Source: Virgibacillus alimentarius (GTDB lineage: Bacteria > Bacillota > Bacilli > Bacillales > Amphibacillaceae). Taken from it: 64,000 nt of DNA. Location: NCBI RefSeq assembly GCF_000709085.1, contig NZ_JFBD01000047.1, forward strand, positions 1-64,000. Direction: 5' to 3'. Below, piece after piece: positions 38,060 to 48,913 of this stretch (the stretch's first letter is position 1; each line of letters begins with the position of its first letter). The position numbers and the translations under genes were made by a program. Under the pieces are notes generated by a model. That model saw only the letters and a program-made list of their open reading frames with translations. It was not told the DNA's origin and did no database searches.

Positions 38060-39346
38060 ATGTCAGCAAAATGGGAAAAACAAGAAGGAAATGAAGGAGT
38101 ACTAACGATTGATGTTCCAGCTGAAGATTTTGATCAAGCACTAGATAAAGCTTTCAAAAAAGTAGTTAAAACAGTCCAAATCCCTGGATTCCGAAAAGGA
38201 AAAGTTCCTCGTAAAATCTTTGAAAAAAGATTTGGTGTCGAATCATTGTATCAGGATGCGGTGGATATTGTTTTACCTGAAGCTTATATGAAAGCTGTTG
38301 AAGAAACTGGAATTTCCCCTGTAGATCAGCCTGAAGTTGATATTGAAGAAATCGAAAAAGGTAAAAATCTTGTTTTTACAGCCAAAGTAATAGTTAAACC
38401 AGAAGTTACACTTGGTGAGTACAAAGGATTAGAGGTAGAAGAGCAATCTGTTGAAGTAACAGATGAAGATGTAGAGCAGGAGCTAGAAGCACAGCGTCAA
38501 CAACATGCAGAACTTGTTGTTAAAGAAGAAGGCAATGTTGAAGAAGGCGATACTGTTGTTATGGACTTTGAAGGATTCATGGATGGTGAGGCATTCGAAG
38601 GTGGAAAAGGTGAAAATCATTCTCTAGAAATCGGATCTGGACAGTTTATTCCTGGATTTGAAGAACAGTTAGTTGGTAAAGAAACTGGTGAAGAATCTGA
38701 GATTGAAATTAATTTCCCAGAAGACTACCATGCTGAAGAATTAGCAGGAAAGAAAGCGACATTTAAGGTTAAAATTCATGAAATAAAAGAAAAAGAACTA
38801 CCAGAGTTAGATGACGAATTTGCTAAAGATGTAGATGAAGAGGTTGAAACACTAGATGAATTAAAGAAAAAGAAAAAAGAACAGCTCGAAGAACAGAAAA
38901 AGCAAGATGCTGAAAATCAAAAACGTGAAACATTAATTGAACAAGCTTCTAATAATGCAGAAGTAGACATCCCTGAGGCAATGGTAAATACAGAATTAGA
39001 ACAGATGATTAAAGAATTTGAACAACGCCTTCAAATGCAAGGTATGACGATGGAAATGTATTACCAATTCTCAGGTCAAGATGAAAATGCGTTGAAGGAA
39101 CAAATGAGAGAAGACGCTCAGAAACGTGTGAAAACAAATCTTACATTAGAAGCGATTGTTAATGAAGAGACGATTGAGGTTTCACAAGAAGACGTTGATG
39201 CTGAACTTGAAAAGATGGCATCTATGTATGGTACAGAAGTAGAGCAGCTTAAGCAAATGCTTGGCGGTAATACAGACGCACTTAAAGAAGATTTGAAATT
39301 CAAAAAAGCAATTGACTTTTTAATTGAACATAGTAAAAGTGTATAA
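38060..39346 (+). CDS. tig: Trigger factor
   Basis: A 428-residue ribosome-associated chaperone and prolyl isomerase. The N-terminal ribosome-binding signature [17 protein letters not shown] is present, then the FKBP domain (about 150-240: [15 protein letters not shown]) and a long helical C-terminal domain. The ATG at 38060 has TTGGAGGG upstream; an in-frame upstream start at 38045 includes that site. It precedes clpX, a common pairing. Confidence 0.96.
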   Translation: MSAKWEKQEGNEGVLTIDVPAEDFDQALDKAFKKVVKTVQIPGFRKGKVPRKIFEKRFGVESLYQDAVDIVLPEAYMKAVEETGISPVDQPEVDIEEIEKGKNLVFTAKVIVKPEVTLGEYKGLEVEEQSVEVTDEDVEQELEAQRQQHAELVVKEEGNVEEGDTVVMDFEGFMDGEAFEGGKGENHSLEIGSGQFIPGFEEQLVGKETGEESEIEINFPEDYHAEELAGKKATFKVKIHEIKEKELPELDDEFAKDVDEEVETLDELKKKKKEQLEEQKKQDAENQKRETLIEQASNNAEVDIPEAMVNTELEQMIKEFEQRLQMQGMTMEMYYQFSGQDENALKEQMREDAQKRVKTNLTLEAIVNEETIEVSQEDVDAELEKMASMYGTEVEQLKQMLGGNTDALKEDLKFKKAIDFLIEHSKSV

Positions 39347-39742
39347 AGTAAAAGAAAATTTATTAATATAACGGAAGTAAAAGAACAAGGTGCGATGATT
39401 CGTACCTTGTTTTACACTTTTATTAACATAAGAATATAATTTTAGAATCAAATACATAGTATATATTTATCTTCATTTGTTAATTGCATAAAGTAAAAAT
39501 GGTTTTGGTTTGACTTTTGCAGTTATTTCTTCATAATTAAAAAATAAGAAATAAAATGATCATCATCATATAATCAAGAATTTGAATTGATGATCTGCTT
39601 GGATATTGCAGTGTTTTTAATCCGATGAAAAAGAGTATATCATTTTGTTTTCTATTTTTGTTCTGTTATGATGACAATGAAAGTAAGAGTCACGTATTTA
39701 AAAACATTAGAAGTAGAGTTAAACTTTTAGGGGTGAAATCAA
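39347..39742. other. Intergenic region between tig and clpX
   Basis: The 396 bases hold a terminator at 39377-39424 and then some 300 bases of AT-rich DNA. TTGACT (39510-39515) and CATAAT (39532-39537), 16 bases apart, may be a clpX promoter with a long leader. I see no gene and no convincing CtsR tandem operator. Confidence 0.55.
39377..39424 (+). terminator. Terminator after tig
   Basis: ACAAGGT (39385-39391) pairs with ACCTTGT (39404-39410), extended by GTAAAA/TTTTAC across a small bulge, with CTTTTATT following. Confidence 0.75.
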
Positions 39743-41020
39743 ATGTTTAAATTTAATGAGGAAAAAGGGCAACTAAAATGTTCATTTTGCGGGAAGGGTC
39801 AAGATCAAGTACGTAAACTTGTAGCTGGTCCTGGCGTTTATATATGTGATGAGTGTATTGATTTATGTACTGAAATCGTAGAAGAAGAGCTTGGAACGGA
39901 AGAAGAAACGGAGTTAAAAGAAATACCGAAGCCAAAAGAAATTTGTGAGACACTTGATGATTATGTGATCGGTCAAGAACAGGCAAAGAAAAATTTATCG
40001 GTAGCAGTGTATAATCACTATAAACGTATTAATTCCCCTAAAAATGTAGATGATGTTGAGTTGGCTAAGAGTAACATTGCTATGTTGGGGCCGACAGGAA
40101 GCGGGAAAACGTTATTAGCTCAGACACTCGCTAGAATACTTAATGTTCCATTTGCAATGGCAGATGCAACTTCGCTTACGGAGGCTGGCTATGTAGGTGA
40201 AGATGTTGAAAATATCCTGTTAAAACTAATTCAAGCGGCAGATTATGATATTGAAAAAGCTGAAAAAGGAATTATTTATATTGATGAAATTGATAAAGTA
40301 GCACGTAAATCAGAAAACCCATCTATTACGAGAGATGTATCTGGTGAAGGTGTACAACAAGCGCTTCTTAAGATACTGGAAGGAACTGTTGCAAGTGTTC
40401 CTCCGCAAGGGGGCCGTAAACATCCGCACCAGGAGTTTATTCAAATTGATACTACGAATGTTCTCTTTATTGTGGGCGGTGCGTTTGATGGAATTGACCA
40501 AATTATTAAACGTCGTCTTGGTAAAAAGGTAATAGGCTTTGGTGATAATGAAGCACAGCAAGATCTGGATACAGGTGAATTACTTGCTAAGGTGTTACCA
40601 GAAGATTTATTAAGTTACGGCTTAATACCTGAATTTATTGGGAGACTCCCAGTTATTGGAAGCCTAACGCCATTAGATGAACATGCGCTAGTTGAAATTT
40701 TAACAAAGCCTAAAAATGCATTAGTAAAACAATATAAAAAGTTATTCCAAATCGATGATGTAGAATTAGAATTTGAAGAAGAAGCTCTTGTAGCAATCGC
40801 TAAAAAGGCTATTGAACGTAAAACAGGTGCACGGGGGTTGCGCTCCATTATCGAAAATACGATGTTGGATGTTATGTTTGAATTACCATCACGTGAAGAT
40901 ATAGAAAAATGTGTGATAACAAAAGCTACAGTTGCTAATGAAGATGGAAATCCTAAATTGATTTTTAGTGATGGAACTGTAAAAGAAGGTAATGAAAAGT
41001 TACCAAAAGAAAGTGCATAA
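39743..41020 (+). CDS. clpX: ATP-dependent protease ATP-binding subunit ClpX
   Basis: A 425-residue AAA+ unfoldase that feeds ClpP. The N-terminal zinc domain has [10 protein letters not shown] and ICDEC; Walker A is GPTGSGKT (about 119-126), Walker [10 protein letters not shown], the pore loop GYVGED, the IGF ClpP-binding loop is seen as VIGFG and sensor-2 GARGLR is near the C-terminus. GGGGTGAAATC precedes the ATG. In B. subtilis lonB lies next; here lonA follows directly. Confidence 0.97.
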   Translation: MFKFNEEKGQLKCSFCGKGQDQVRKLVAGPGVYICDECIDLCTEIVEEELGTEEETELKEIPKPKEICETLDDYVIGQEQAKKNLSVAVYNHYKRINSPKNVDDVELAKSNIAMLGPTGSGKTLLAQTLARILNVPFAMADATSLTEAGYVGEDVENILLKLIQAADYDIEKAEKGIIYIDEIDKVARKSENPSITRDVSGEGVQQALLKILEGTVASVPPQGGRKHPHQEFIQIDTTNVLFIVGGAFDGIDQIIKRRLGKKVIGFGDNEAQQDLDTGELLAKVLPEDLLSYGLIPEFIGRLPVIGSLTPLDEHALVEILTKPKNALVKQYKKLFQIDDVELEFEEEALVAIAKKAIERKTGARGLRSIIENTMLDVMFELPSREDIEKCVITKATVANEDGNPKLIFSDGTVKEGNEKLPKESA

Positions 41021-41045
41021 TTTTAACTTAAAATAATACTTTCAT

Positions 41046-41134
41046 GAGACTGATTTAGCTTATTAGCTCCTTTTATGCTTGCATTTCCAATGTAGGGAGT
41101 CTCTAATAATTGCTTCGGATCAGTCTCTTTCTTT
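41046..41134 (+). terminator. Long hairpin, probable terminator after clpX
   Basis: GAGACTGAT (41046-41054) pairs perfectly with ATCAGTCTC (41119-41127), followed by TTTCTTT. The 64 enclosed bases can pair further (AGCTCC with GGGAGT). Confidence 0.6.
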
Positions 41135-41318
41135 ATGATAATAGGTAGTATTTATTTGTGTAATAGGAAATGCTATACATAGGATTTATAGAGTTTACTA
41201 TAACCTTCTAACTTTTGTGTATCTTATTTACAAATAGGAAAGTTTTCTATAAACTCTAAGAAAATATTAAGTGTAGTGCAATTAAAAATACATAACAATT
41301 ATGGAGGTACATACGACT
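41135..41318. other. Region upstream of lonA
   Basis: AT-rich DNA between the clpX terminator and lonA. B. subtilis has lonB at this place; no remnant of it is visible. The lonA ribosome site GGAGGT lies at its end. No promoter was assigned. Confidence 0.5.
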
Positions 41319-43637
41319 ATGAAGAATAATATTATCCAGTTACCCCTCCTTCCTTTACGCGGATTACTTGTATTTCCATCAATGGTTCTTCACCTTGATG
41401 TAGGCAGAGATAAATCTGTAACCGCAATTGAAAAAGCAATGATGGGTGATCATCAAATTTTTCTAGCGTCTCAAAAGGAAGTTAGTATAGAAGATCCTGA
41501 ACCAAAGGATATATATCAAGTGGGCTCCCTAGCGAAAGTAAAACAAATGCTGAAATTACCCAACGGGACAAATCGGGTACTTGTTGAAGGGATACAACGT
41601 GCAGAAATCATCCGCTTTACTGATAAAAAAGAGCACTTTAATGTGGAAATAAAATTATTAGAAGAAGAACATGGGGAACCAAATGAAGAGGAAGCCTTAA
41701 TGCGTTCTTTATTAGAATTATTTGGACAGTACATAAAAATATCCCGAAAAATCACTGAAGAAACATTTGCAACTGTTTCTGATATAGACGATCCTGCCAA
41801 TCTTGCAGATATTATTGCCTCTCACCTGCCTTTGAAAACAAAGGATAAACAAGAGTTGCTGGAAATAAAAAATGTCAAACAACGTTTAGAAAAATTAATT
41901 GAGTTAATATCAAATGAGAAAAAAGTGCTTGACTTAGAAAAAAAGATAGGAAAACGTGTTAAAACTTCTATGGAAAAAACACAAAAAGAATATTACCTAC
42001 GAGAACAACTAAAAGCTATCCAAAAAGAATTAGGAGAGAAGGATGGCAAGACAGGTGAAGTAGGAGATTTAAACGAAAAAATAGAACAATCAGATATGCC
42101 AGAACGAATTGTCGAGGTTGCAAAAAAAGAATTAGATCGATTTGAAAAAATTCCTCAAAGCTCAGCTGAAAGTTCTGTTATACGAAATTATTTGGAGTGG
42201 CTATTGGCCCTTCCGTGGTCAAAAAAGACAAATGATACAGTAGAAATAAAGCATGCCCATCGCATTCTAGATGAAGATCATTATGGATTAGATAAGGTAA
42301 AAGAACGCATTTTAGAATATTTAGCAGTCCAAAAACTTACAAAATCCATTAAGGGTCCGATTCTTTGCCTGGTTGGGCCTCCAGGGGTTGGTAAAACATC
42401 TTTAGCAAAATCAATCGCAAGATCGGTCAATAGAAACTTTGTTCGCGTTTCTTTAGGTGGAGTACGTGATGAAGCAGAAATAAGAGGACATAGAAGAACG
42501 TATATTGGTGCGATACCAGGTCGTATTATCCAAGGAATGAAAAAGGCAAAGACAATAAACCCTGTTTTCTTATTGGATGAAATTGATAAAATGTCAAATG
42601 ATTTTCGTGGGGATCCATCATCTGCTATGCTTGAAGTTTTAGATCCGGAGCAAAATAGTAATTTTAGTGATCACTATATAGAAGAAACCTACGATTTATC
42701 CAATGTTCTCTTTATTGCAACAGCAAATTATGTAAATCATATTCCACAACCGCTATTAGATCGAATGGAATTAATTTCAATTGCTGGATATACTGAAGTA
42801 GAAAAATTGCATATTGCGAAAGAACATTTACTTCCAAAGCAGTTAGAAGAAAATGGATTAGAAAAAAATAAACTTCAAATTAGAGATGAAGCTTTATTAA
42901 GTTTGATACGGACTTATACTCGTGAAGCAGGGGTTCGTAATTTAGAAAGGCAAATTGCTTCGCTTTGCAGAAAGGCTGCGAAAATAATTATTTCTGGTGA
43001 TAAGAAACGAGTTATTGTTACTAAAAAGAACTTAGTAGAGATTCTAGGTAAACCTTTATACCGCTATGGACGTATGGAGTTAGAAGACCAAATCGGTGCT
43101 GCTACAGGGTTAGCTTATACAGCAGCTGGAGGCGATATACTATCCATTGAGGTTTCACACTATCCCGGAAAGGGAAAGCTTACTTTAACAGGAAAACTAG
43201 GAGAAGTGATGAGGGAATCCGCACAAGCTGCTTTTAGTTATATTCGTGCAAGAACTAACGAATTGCATATCGATCCCAAATTTCACGAAACATATGATAT
43301 TCATATTCATGTTCCAGAAGGGGCCACACCAAAAGATGGACCTTCTGCTGGGATAACGATGGCAACAGCACTTGTTTCTGCTTTGACAGGACAGGCTGTC
43401 AAGAAAGAAGTAGGTATGACAGGGGAAATAACGCTGCGGGGAAGAGTACTGCCTATAGGCGGCTTAAAAGAGAAATCATTAAGTGCTCACCGAGCTGGGA
43501 TCACTACAATAATTATTCCCCAAGATAATGAGAGGGATATTGAGGATATTCCCGAAAGTGTACGCAATGATTTAACGTTTATAAAAGTAAATCATTTAGA
43601 CCAAGTACTTAAACATGCGCTTGTGGAGGAAAAATAA
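41319..43637 (+). CDS. lonA: ATP-dependent protease Lon
   Basis: A 772-residue Lon protease. The N-terminal substrate domain starts [13 protein letters not shown]; Walker A is GPPGVGKTS (about 352-360), Walker B FLLDEIDK, and the protease domain has the catalytic Ser in KDGPSAGIT and Lys in [15 protein letters not shown] at 41319 is chosen since GGAGGT is about ten bases upstream; the ATG at 41301 overlaps that site. It ends one base into engB, so the two are coupled. Confidence 0.97.
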   Translation: MKNNIIQLPLLPLRGLLVFPSMVLHLDVGRDKSVTAIEKAMMGDHQIFLASQKEVSIEDPEPKDIYQVGSLAKVKQMLKLPNGTNRVLVEGIQRAEIIRFTDKKEHFNVEIKLLEEEHGEPNEEEALMRSLLELFGQYIKISRKITEETFATVSDIDDPANLADIIASHLPLKTKDKQELLEIKNVKQRLEKLIELISNEKKVLDLEKKIGKRVKTSMEKTQKEYYLREQLKAIQKELGEKDGKTGEVGDLNEKIEQSDMPERIVEVAKKELDRFEKIPQSSAESSVIRNYLEWLLALPWSKKTNDTVEIKHAHRILDEDHYGLDKVKERILEYLAVQKLTKSIKGPILCLVGPPGVGKTSLAKSIARSVNRNFVRVSLGGVRDEAEIRGHRRTYIGAIPGRIIQGMKKAKTINPVFLLDEIDKMSNDFRGDPSSAMLEVLDPEQNSNFSDHYIEETYDLSNVLFIATANYVNHIPQPLLDRMELISIAGYTEVEKLHIAKEHLLPKQLEENGLEKNKLQIRDEALLSLIRTYTREAGVRNLERQIASLCRKAAKIIISGDKKRVIVTKKNLVEILGKPLYRYGRMELEDQIGAATGLAYTAAGGDILSIEVSHYPGKGKLTLTGKLGEVMRESAQAAFSYIRARTNELHIDPKFHETYDIHIHVPEGATPKDGPSAGITMATALVSALTGQAVKKEVGMTGEITLRGRVLPIGGLKEKSLSAHRAGITTIIIPQDNERDIEDIPESVRNDLTFIKVNHLDQVLKHALVEEK

Positions 43638-44218
43638 TGAAAATAACAACAGCTGAAATTATAACGAGTGCTGTTAGTGCTAAACAGTACCCAAATGATC
43701 GAAGTCCGGAAATAGCATTAGCTGGCAGGTCAAATGTAGGTAAGTCATCCTTTATTAATAAAATGATTCAGCGAAAAAATTTAGTAAGAACATCATCAAA
43801 ACCCGGTAAGACGCAAACACTAAATTTTTATAAAATAAATGATCTTTTTTATTTCGTTGACGTCCCTGGTTATGGCTATGCAAAAGTTTCTAAGAAGGAA
43901 CGAGAAAAATGGGGCGGTATGATGGAGGAATACTTTCAAACGAGAGAAACGCTGAAAGCAGCTATCTTAATTACCGATATCCGTCATGAGCCGACGAAAG
44001 ACGATATGCAAATGTATGGTTATCTTAAATATTTTGAGCTGCCTGTAATTATTGTAGGTACAAAACTTGATAAAATTCCAAAAGGCAAGAGAGTGAAACA
44101 TTTAAATCAAACCATTCATACCTTACAAGTAGAATCAACGGACATTGTTATTCCCTTTTCAGCTGAAACAGGTGAAGGAAAAGCCGATGTATGGTCAATC
44201 TTAAAAAAATATATATAG
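43637..44218 (+). CDS. engB: Ribosome biogenesis GTPase EngB/YsxC
   Basis: A 193-residue essential GTPase needed for late 50S assembly. G1 is GRSNVGKSS (about 32-40), G2 region [11 protein letters not shown]3 DVPGYGYA, G4 TKLDKIPKG and G5 FSAETGEG. Its ATG overlaps the lonA stop (TAATG). Confidence 0.96.
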   Translation: MKITTAEIITSAVSAKQYPNDRSPEIALAGRSNVGKSSFINKMIQRKNLVRTSSKPGKTQTLNFYKINDLFYFVDVPGYGYAKVSKKEREKWGGMMEEYFQTRETLKAAILITDIRHEPTKDDMQMYGYLKYFELPVIIVGTKLDKIPKGKRVKHLNQTIHTLQVESTDIVIPFSAETGEGKADVWSILKKYI

Positions 44219-44230
44219 GCAGATATAAGA

Positions 44231-44266
44231 AAAATAATCCATTGCTATTTAAATGGATTATTTTTT
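44231..44266. terminator. Bidirectional terminator between engB and ysxD
   Basis: AAAATAATCCATT (44231-44243) pairs with AATGGATTATTTT (44252-44264), with A and T runs at the two ends, serving both convergent genes. Confidence 0.9.
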
Positions 44267-44740
44267 CTTATTTAATAAATAAACTCCTAAAATAATTAAA
44301 ATGAGGGACCAAAATGTTTCCAGAAAGTGAATCACGTCATAAATCCAATCTAGCCAATCCGGAACATTGGTAAAAAATAGCATGCAGAGAGAAACTCCAA
44401 TTAAAATAATTCCTGAAAAAAATCCGTTTTTGGTTCTTAAAAAACGTATTAAAAATGCGATACCGATAATTAGCAAGTAAACTGCCCAGTGATCAATCCA
44501 AAGTGAATAATGTATGAGGCCGTGAAAATGCACACCCAGCCCCAAAAGAAGCGTACCACTAAATAAATTTTGATAATCCTTTGCAGCATAACTATGTATA
44601 AGCAGTGTAGCCCCGACAATAATTAACAATGTAGGCCATGAATTGAATTTCGATAAAATAGGTAAATTAATTTGTTTTAATAAAAAGTAAAATCCAATAC
44701 CAATTAAGATATAAGCGGAAAATGAATTTTGTTTTTTCAA
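44258..44740 (-). CDS. ysxD: Small membrane protein, YsxD-like
   Basis: A 160-residue protein of about seven short hydrophobic segments with repeated LIIIG/LIIVG turns, resembling the membrane part of LiaF-like proteins. It occupies the position of B. subtilis ysxD between engB and hemA, but on the opposite strand. GAAAGAGGTGAAAAATTG provides the ribosome site. Function is unknown. Confidence 0.75.
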   Translation of the reverse strand: MKKQNSFSAYILIGIGFYFLLKQINLPILSKFNSWPTLLIIVGATLLIHSYAAKDYQNLFSGTLLLGLGVHFHGLIHYSLWIDHWAVYLLIIGIAFLIRFLRTKNGFFSGIILIGVSLCMLFFTNVPDWLDWIYDVIHFLETFWSLILIILGVYLLNKKK

Positions 44741-44891
44741 TTTTTCACCTCTTTCATTCTCATTAAATCAATTTCTTGATTACCAGTATATGCTATGGTA
44801 AAGTACATTCGATAATAAAAATATATGAACTATCCTATCATAATTTTTTCGAATTCTGTTCATTTTTTTAGGAATAGTAACTGTTATTTCG

Positions 44892-44900
44892 TGTTATAAT
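44892..44900 (+). promoter_or_regulatory. Extended -10 promoter element of hemA
   Basis: TGTTATAAT is a consensus extended -10 (TGnTATAAT); no good -35 is seen 17 bases upstream. It would start the hem transcript about 70 bases before the hemA ATG. A PerR-like box as in B. subtilis was not convincing. Confidence 0.6.
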
Positions 44901-44979
44901 AGATGAAGTTATATTTTTACTACGAAAAAACTTGATTTATCTTATTATACATTGTTTAAGTTTCGTTGGGGGTAAAAAA

Positions 44980-46353
44980 ATGCATATTATTAAAGTAGGA
45001 TTTAATTACAAAACGGCCCCTGTAGAAATTAGGGAAAAACTTACATTTTCTGAAAATAATATAGAAGAGGCAATGAAACAATTAAATTTGCAAAAAAGTA
45101 TTTTAGAAAATGTGATTGTTTCTACATGTAACCGTACAGAAATTTATGCGGTTGTTGATCAAATCCACACAGGACGTTATTATATCAAGCAGTTTTTAGC
45201 AGAATGGTTTCAGGTTAAAAAGGAACAATTTACTGCTTTCTTACAAATCGCAGAAAGTGATGAGGCGATTGAACATTTATTTCGCGTATCAGCCGGATTA
45301 GATTCCATGATTCTAGGCGAAACGCAAATATTAGGTCAGGTAAGAGAGGCTTTTTTCACTGCACAACAAGCATATACGACAGGGACTATTTTTAATGAGT
45401 TGTTTAAACAAGCCATTAGTTTTGCTAAACGAGCGCATAAGGAAACAGCAATTGGGGAACATGCTGTCTCGGTGAGCTATGCGGCCGTACAATTAGCTAG
45501 AAAGATATTTGGCGACTTGGCAGATAAACATGTAGTTATCAATGGTGCAGGTAAGATGGGTGAATTAGCTGTTAAAAACTTGCAAGGTTCAGGTGCAACT
45601 CAAATTACCGTAGTCAACCGTACCCTTGAAAATGCTGAAGTTTTAGCGGGGAAATTTGCGGCAAATGCAGAAGAATCTTCCCATTTGTTAAAGGTTATTC
45701 AACATGCAGATATTTTAATCAGTTCAACTGGCTCAGCTTCAACGATCCTAACTAAAGAAGCACTGAAACCTGTTCAAAAAAAGCGTAAGGGAAAGCCTTT
45801 GTTCCTTGTTGATATAGCTGTTCCAAGGGATCTAGATCCAAAAATAAGTGAATTAGATAATGTTTTTTTATATGATATTGATGATTTACAGCATGTTGTT
45901 GATGAAAATCTGGCATCCAGGGAATCTGCTGCAGAATCTATAGAAGTTCTGCTTGATGCAGAAATTGTTGCATTTAACGAATGGGTAACAACATTAGGTG
46001 TTGTTCCAGTAATTTCTGCGTTACGTCACAAGGCATTGTCTATACAATCCGAAACGATGAAAAGTATAGAAAGGAAAATACCGGACTTAACAGTGCGTGA
46101 AAAGAAGGTCTTAAATAAACATACGAAAAGTATCATCAATCAGTTACTAAAGGAACCGATCAATCAGGCAAAAGAGCTTGCTGCAAGTGAAAATCCGGAG
46201 GAAGCATTGTCGTTATTTGTTGATATTCTAGGAATTAATGAAGAGGTTAAAGAGGAGTTAGTAAAACATGAGGAAAAAAAAGACGCTAATAAAACAAACG
46301 CAACGAAAAAGTTATCCTCTCGATTGATTAGAAATCTTTTGACGAGTAACTAG
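44980..46353 (+). CDS. hemA: Glutamyl-tRNA reductase
   Basis: A 457-residue enzyme making glutamate-1-semialdehyde from Glu-tRNA, the committed step of haem synthesis. The nucleophilic Cys50 is in [26 protein letters not shown] and the NADPH-binding [12 protein letters not shown] follow, and the C-terminal helix dimerises. ATG at 44980 has TTGGGGGT upstream. It leads the hemAXCDBL operon. Confidence 0.95.
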   Translation: MHIIKVGFNYKTAPVEIREKLTFSENNIEEAMKQLNLQKSILENVIVSTCNRTEIYAVVDQIHTGRYYIKQFLAEWFQVKKEQFTAFLQIAESDEAIEHLFRVSAGLDSMILGETQILGQVREAFFTAQQAYTTGTIFNELFKQAISFAKRAHKETAIGEHAVSVSYAAVQLARKIFGDLADKHVVINGAGKMGELAVKNLQGSGATQITVVNRTLENAEVLAGKFAANAEESSHLLKVIQHADILISSTGSASTILTKEALKPVQKKRKGKPLFLVDIAVPRDLDPKISELDNVFLYDIDDLQHVVDENLASRESAAESIEVLLDAEIVAFNEWVTTLGVVPVISALRHKALSIQSETMKSIERKIPDLTVREKKVLNKHTKSIINQLLKEPINQAKELAASENPEEALSLFVDILGINEEVKEELVKHEEKKDANKTNATKKLSSRLIRNLLTSN

Positions 46354-46367
46354 AAAGGATTTCATAT

Positions 46368-47186
46368 ATGTTTGAAACAGTTTGGATGTATGAAGTTATC
46401 CTATTTATTTATGGTTTAAGTTTGATCGGTTACTTTATCGATTTTATCCAACATAACCAGAAGGCGAACCGAATTGCTTTCTGGTTACTTAGTCTAGTTT
46501 GGATTTTACAAACAGCTATTTTAATAGATGAAATTCTGATTGAAAAAAATCTGCCGGTACAAACTGTAAATGACGGGTTATTTTTTTATGCCTGGGTTCT
46601 GATAACATTTTCGCTTATCATCAATCGACTGTTCAACATTTATTTTATAGTGTTTTTTTTAAATCTTTTTAGCTTTTGTATCTTGCTCTTATATTTTTTG
46701 ACCAATGCACAGATTGACACTTATTCTAACGATATACCATTAGTGCATGAAATATTAATCACCCATATTACTTTAACGATTGTCTCTTACGGTTTTTTCA
46801 CATTATCATTTATTTTTGCGTTAATGTATTTGATGCAATATCGTTTTTTAAAGAACAAAAAAGGATTAAAATGGATCATGCGCTTTGCAGACTTAAGGCA
46901 GTTAGATACTCATTCCATTAAAACTGTTACACTTGGGGTGCCGCTATTATTAATTGGAATTATTCTTGGTTTCGTATGGGCTTTTGTAGCTAATGCAGAA
47001 TTTTATTGGTTTGATTTAAAAACAATCGGTTCTGTTTGTGTATTGGTCGTTTATATTATTTATTTATTTTTATATGTAAGAAGAGGTCAGCGTGGAAGAG
47101 TGATAGCTGTATATAATTTCGCAGCGTTTTTAGTCTTATTAATTAATTTCTTTTTATTTAGCATACTATCAAATTTTCATTTTTAA
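46368..47186 (+). CDS. hemX: HemX, cytochrome c assembly-type membrane protein
   Basis: A 272-residue protein with eight predicted membrane helices in the CcmC/CcsA-like fold. In B. subtilis HemX limits HemA abundance. A conserved His region (LVHEILITHITLTIVSYG) is present. AGAAAGGA precedes the ATG; it is 14 bases after hemA. Confidence 0.88.
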   Translation: MFETVWMYEVILFIYGLSLIGYFIDFIQHNQKANRIAFWLLSLVWILQTAILIDEILIEKNLPVQTVNDGLFFYAWVLITFSLIINRLFNIYFIVFFLNLFSFCILLLYFLTNAQIDTYSNDIPLVHEILITHITLTIVSYGFFTLSFIFALMYLMQYRFLKNKKGLKWIMRFADLRQLDTHSIKTVTLGVPLLLIGIILGFVWAFVANAEFYWFDLKTIGSVCVLVVYIIYLFLYVRRGQRGRVIAVYNFAAFLVLLINFFLFSILSNFHF

Positions 47187-47204
47187 TCTATTGGAGGAAA
47201 ATAA

Positions 47205-48131
47205 ATGCGCAAAATTATTGTTGGATCCAGAGGAAGCAAATTAGCTATCACACAAACAAAATGGGTCATTAATGCTTTGAAAAAAGCTGGAGTCAAAAAC
47301 GAAATTAAAATTAAAGAGATAGTGACAAAGGGTGATCGCAATTTAAACGTAGCCTTGTCCAAAGTAGGCGGCAACAATATCTTTACACAAGAACTTGAAC
47401 AAGCGATGTATGATCAAGAAATTGATTTTGCTGTTCATAGTATGAAAGATCTTCCATCGGTTGAACCGGAAGGACTTGTTATTGTTGGAATACCAGAAAG
47501 AGAAGATCCCCGTGATGCATATATTGCAAAAAATTCTGTTGCGTTAAAAGACCTGCCTGCTGGTTCAATTGTAGGAACAAGCAGTTTACGCCGTGCTGCA
47601 CAAATTTTAGCAGTTAGACCTGATCTGAAAACAAAATGGATTAGGGGAGCAATTGATGCTCGTCTCCAAAAATTACATGATGAAGATTATGATGCAATAA
47701 TATTGGCTGTTGCTGGCTTGAAGCGACTAGGCTTAAGTGAAAATATAACAGAATACTTACCAGTCGATCCATTTGTTCCCTCGGTTGGTCAAGGAGCTCT
47801 AGCTATTGAATGTCGTTCAAAGGACAAAGAGTTACGTGAAATTTTGGCAAAGATCAATGATAAAGTTGCTTTGAAAACAGTTAAAGCAGAAAGAAAATTC
47901 CTTGATTTATTACAAGGCAGCGACCAATTTCCAATAGGGGCTTATGCTTATATGGAGAACGATGAAATTATTTTGCATGCCACTGTGCTAACAACGGATG
48001 GAAAGGTCGCCTTAAAAGAGATCGTTCGAGGTGAAGATCCAGACATCGTAGGTACAGAAGCAGCAGAAAAGTTAATTAAACAAGGTGCAGCAGATATTAT
48101 TAAAGAAGTTAAAGCTGAGTTAGATAAGTAA
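47205..48131 (+). CDS. hemC: Hydroxymethylbilane synthase with altered cofactor site
   Basis: A 308-residue porphobilinogen deaminase, which builds the linear tetrapyrrole on a covalently held dipyrromethane cofactor. The fold motifs IVGSRGSKLA, GGNNIFTQELE, HSMKDLP with catalytic Asp82, IPEREDPRDA and SVGQGALAIE are present. The anchoring Cys, normally in EGGCQVP, is missing: the segment reads QGSDQFPIG with Asp240 at that place. The only cysteine is Cys203 in AIECRSK, a different conserved position. The RGNxxTRL loop is also changed to RGAIDARL. GGAGGAAAATAA precedes the ATG. Activity is therefore uncertain. Confidence 0.93.
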   Translation: MRKIIVGSRGSKLAITQTKWVINALKKAGVKNEIKIKEIVTKGDRNLNVALSKVGGNNIFTQELEQAMYDQEIDFAVHSMKDLPSVEPEGLVIVGIPEREDPRDAYIAKNSVALKDLPAGSIVGTSSLRRAAQILAVRPDLKTKWIRGAIDARLQKLHDEDYDAIILAVAGLKRLGLSENITEYLPVDPFVPSVGQGALAIECRSKDKELREILAKINDKVALKTVKAERKFLDLLQGSDQFPIGAYAYMENDEIILHATVLTTDGKVALKEIVRGEDPDIVGTEAAEKLIKQGAADIIKEVKAELDK

Positions 48132-48913
48132 TGGAGAAGATATTGCAAGATAAAAAAATTCTAATCACTAGAGAACGCAAACAAGCAAAAGCATTTTCTG
48201 AAAAAATAATGAGATTTGGCGGGATTCCGATTGAAGTACCCTTGCTGAAAATATCCTGTAAAGAGCGGGAAGAAGACAAAACTGTATTTCAAACGCTGTC
48301 AAAATATAAATGGATTTTTTTTACAAGCGCGAATGGAGTCGAATGCTTTTTCCAACTTTTAAAAAACTATAAAATCAGCTCCGGTGTTTTCAAACATATT
48401 AGGATAGCAGTTGTAGGCCATAAAACGGAAGAAGTATTAAAAAATTATGGTTATCATGCAGATTTTATTCCGACCATTTATAGTGCCGACCAAATGGTGA
48501 ATGAATTTGTAAACAACTTTGCATTAAAGGATCCATTTTTACTTGTAAGAGGGAACAGGTCAAGAAATGTACTCCCTGATTTCTTTTCACGTCTTGGTAT
48601 CGAGTTTGATACCGTAGAAGTATATGAAACTTTATATAATGATGAGGTAGCGGATAAATTAAATGACGTCCTGATGAATCAGCAATTGGATTTTATTACA
48701 TTTACAAGTCCATCTACCGTAGATGCTTTTATAAAAATGCGAAATAGAATTCTCATGGACGGAACAATCTGTGTTTGTATAGGCACCACAACACAGCAGC
48801 GTGCTACCGAAGCAGGTTTTAATGACACAATCACTCCAGATATATTTACGATCGAAGGCATGGTAAACTGTATGAAAGACTATATTGAAAGGATAGAATA
48901 TCATGGAAAATAA
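48131..48913 (+). CDS. hemD: Uroporphyrinogen-III synthase
   Basis: A 260-residue HemD, which closes and inverts ring D of hydroxymethylbilane. The family is poorly conserved; [28 protein letters not shown] and [10 protein letters not shown] match its usual landmarks. The ATG overlaps the hemC stop by one base and its end overlaps hemB by eleven. Confidence 0.88.
   Translation: MEKILQDKKILITRERKQAKAFSEKIMRFGGIPIEVPLLKISCKEREEDKTVFQTLSKYKWIFFTSANGVECFFQLLKNYKISSGVFKHIRIAVVGHKTEEVLKNYGYHADFIPTIYSADQMVNEFVNNFALKDPFLLVRGNRSRNVLPDFFSRLGIEFDTVEVYETLYNDEVADKLNDVLMNQQLDFITFTSPSTVDAFIKMRNRILMDGTICVCIGTTTQQRATEAGFNDTITPDIFTIEGMVNCMKDYIERIEYHGK

Noticed and set aside
39505-39525. CtsR operator before clpX
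   Set aside because: Only one heptad-like half site (TTTGACT) is seen, with no second tandem copy.
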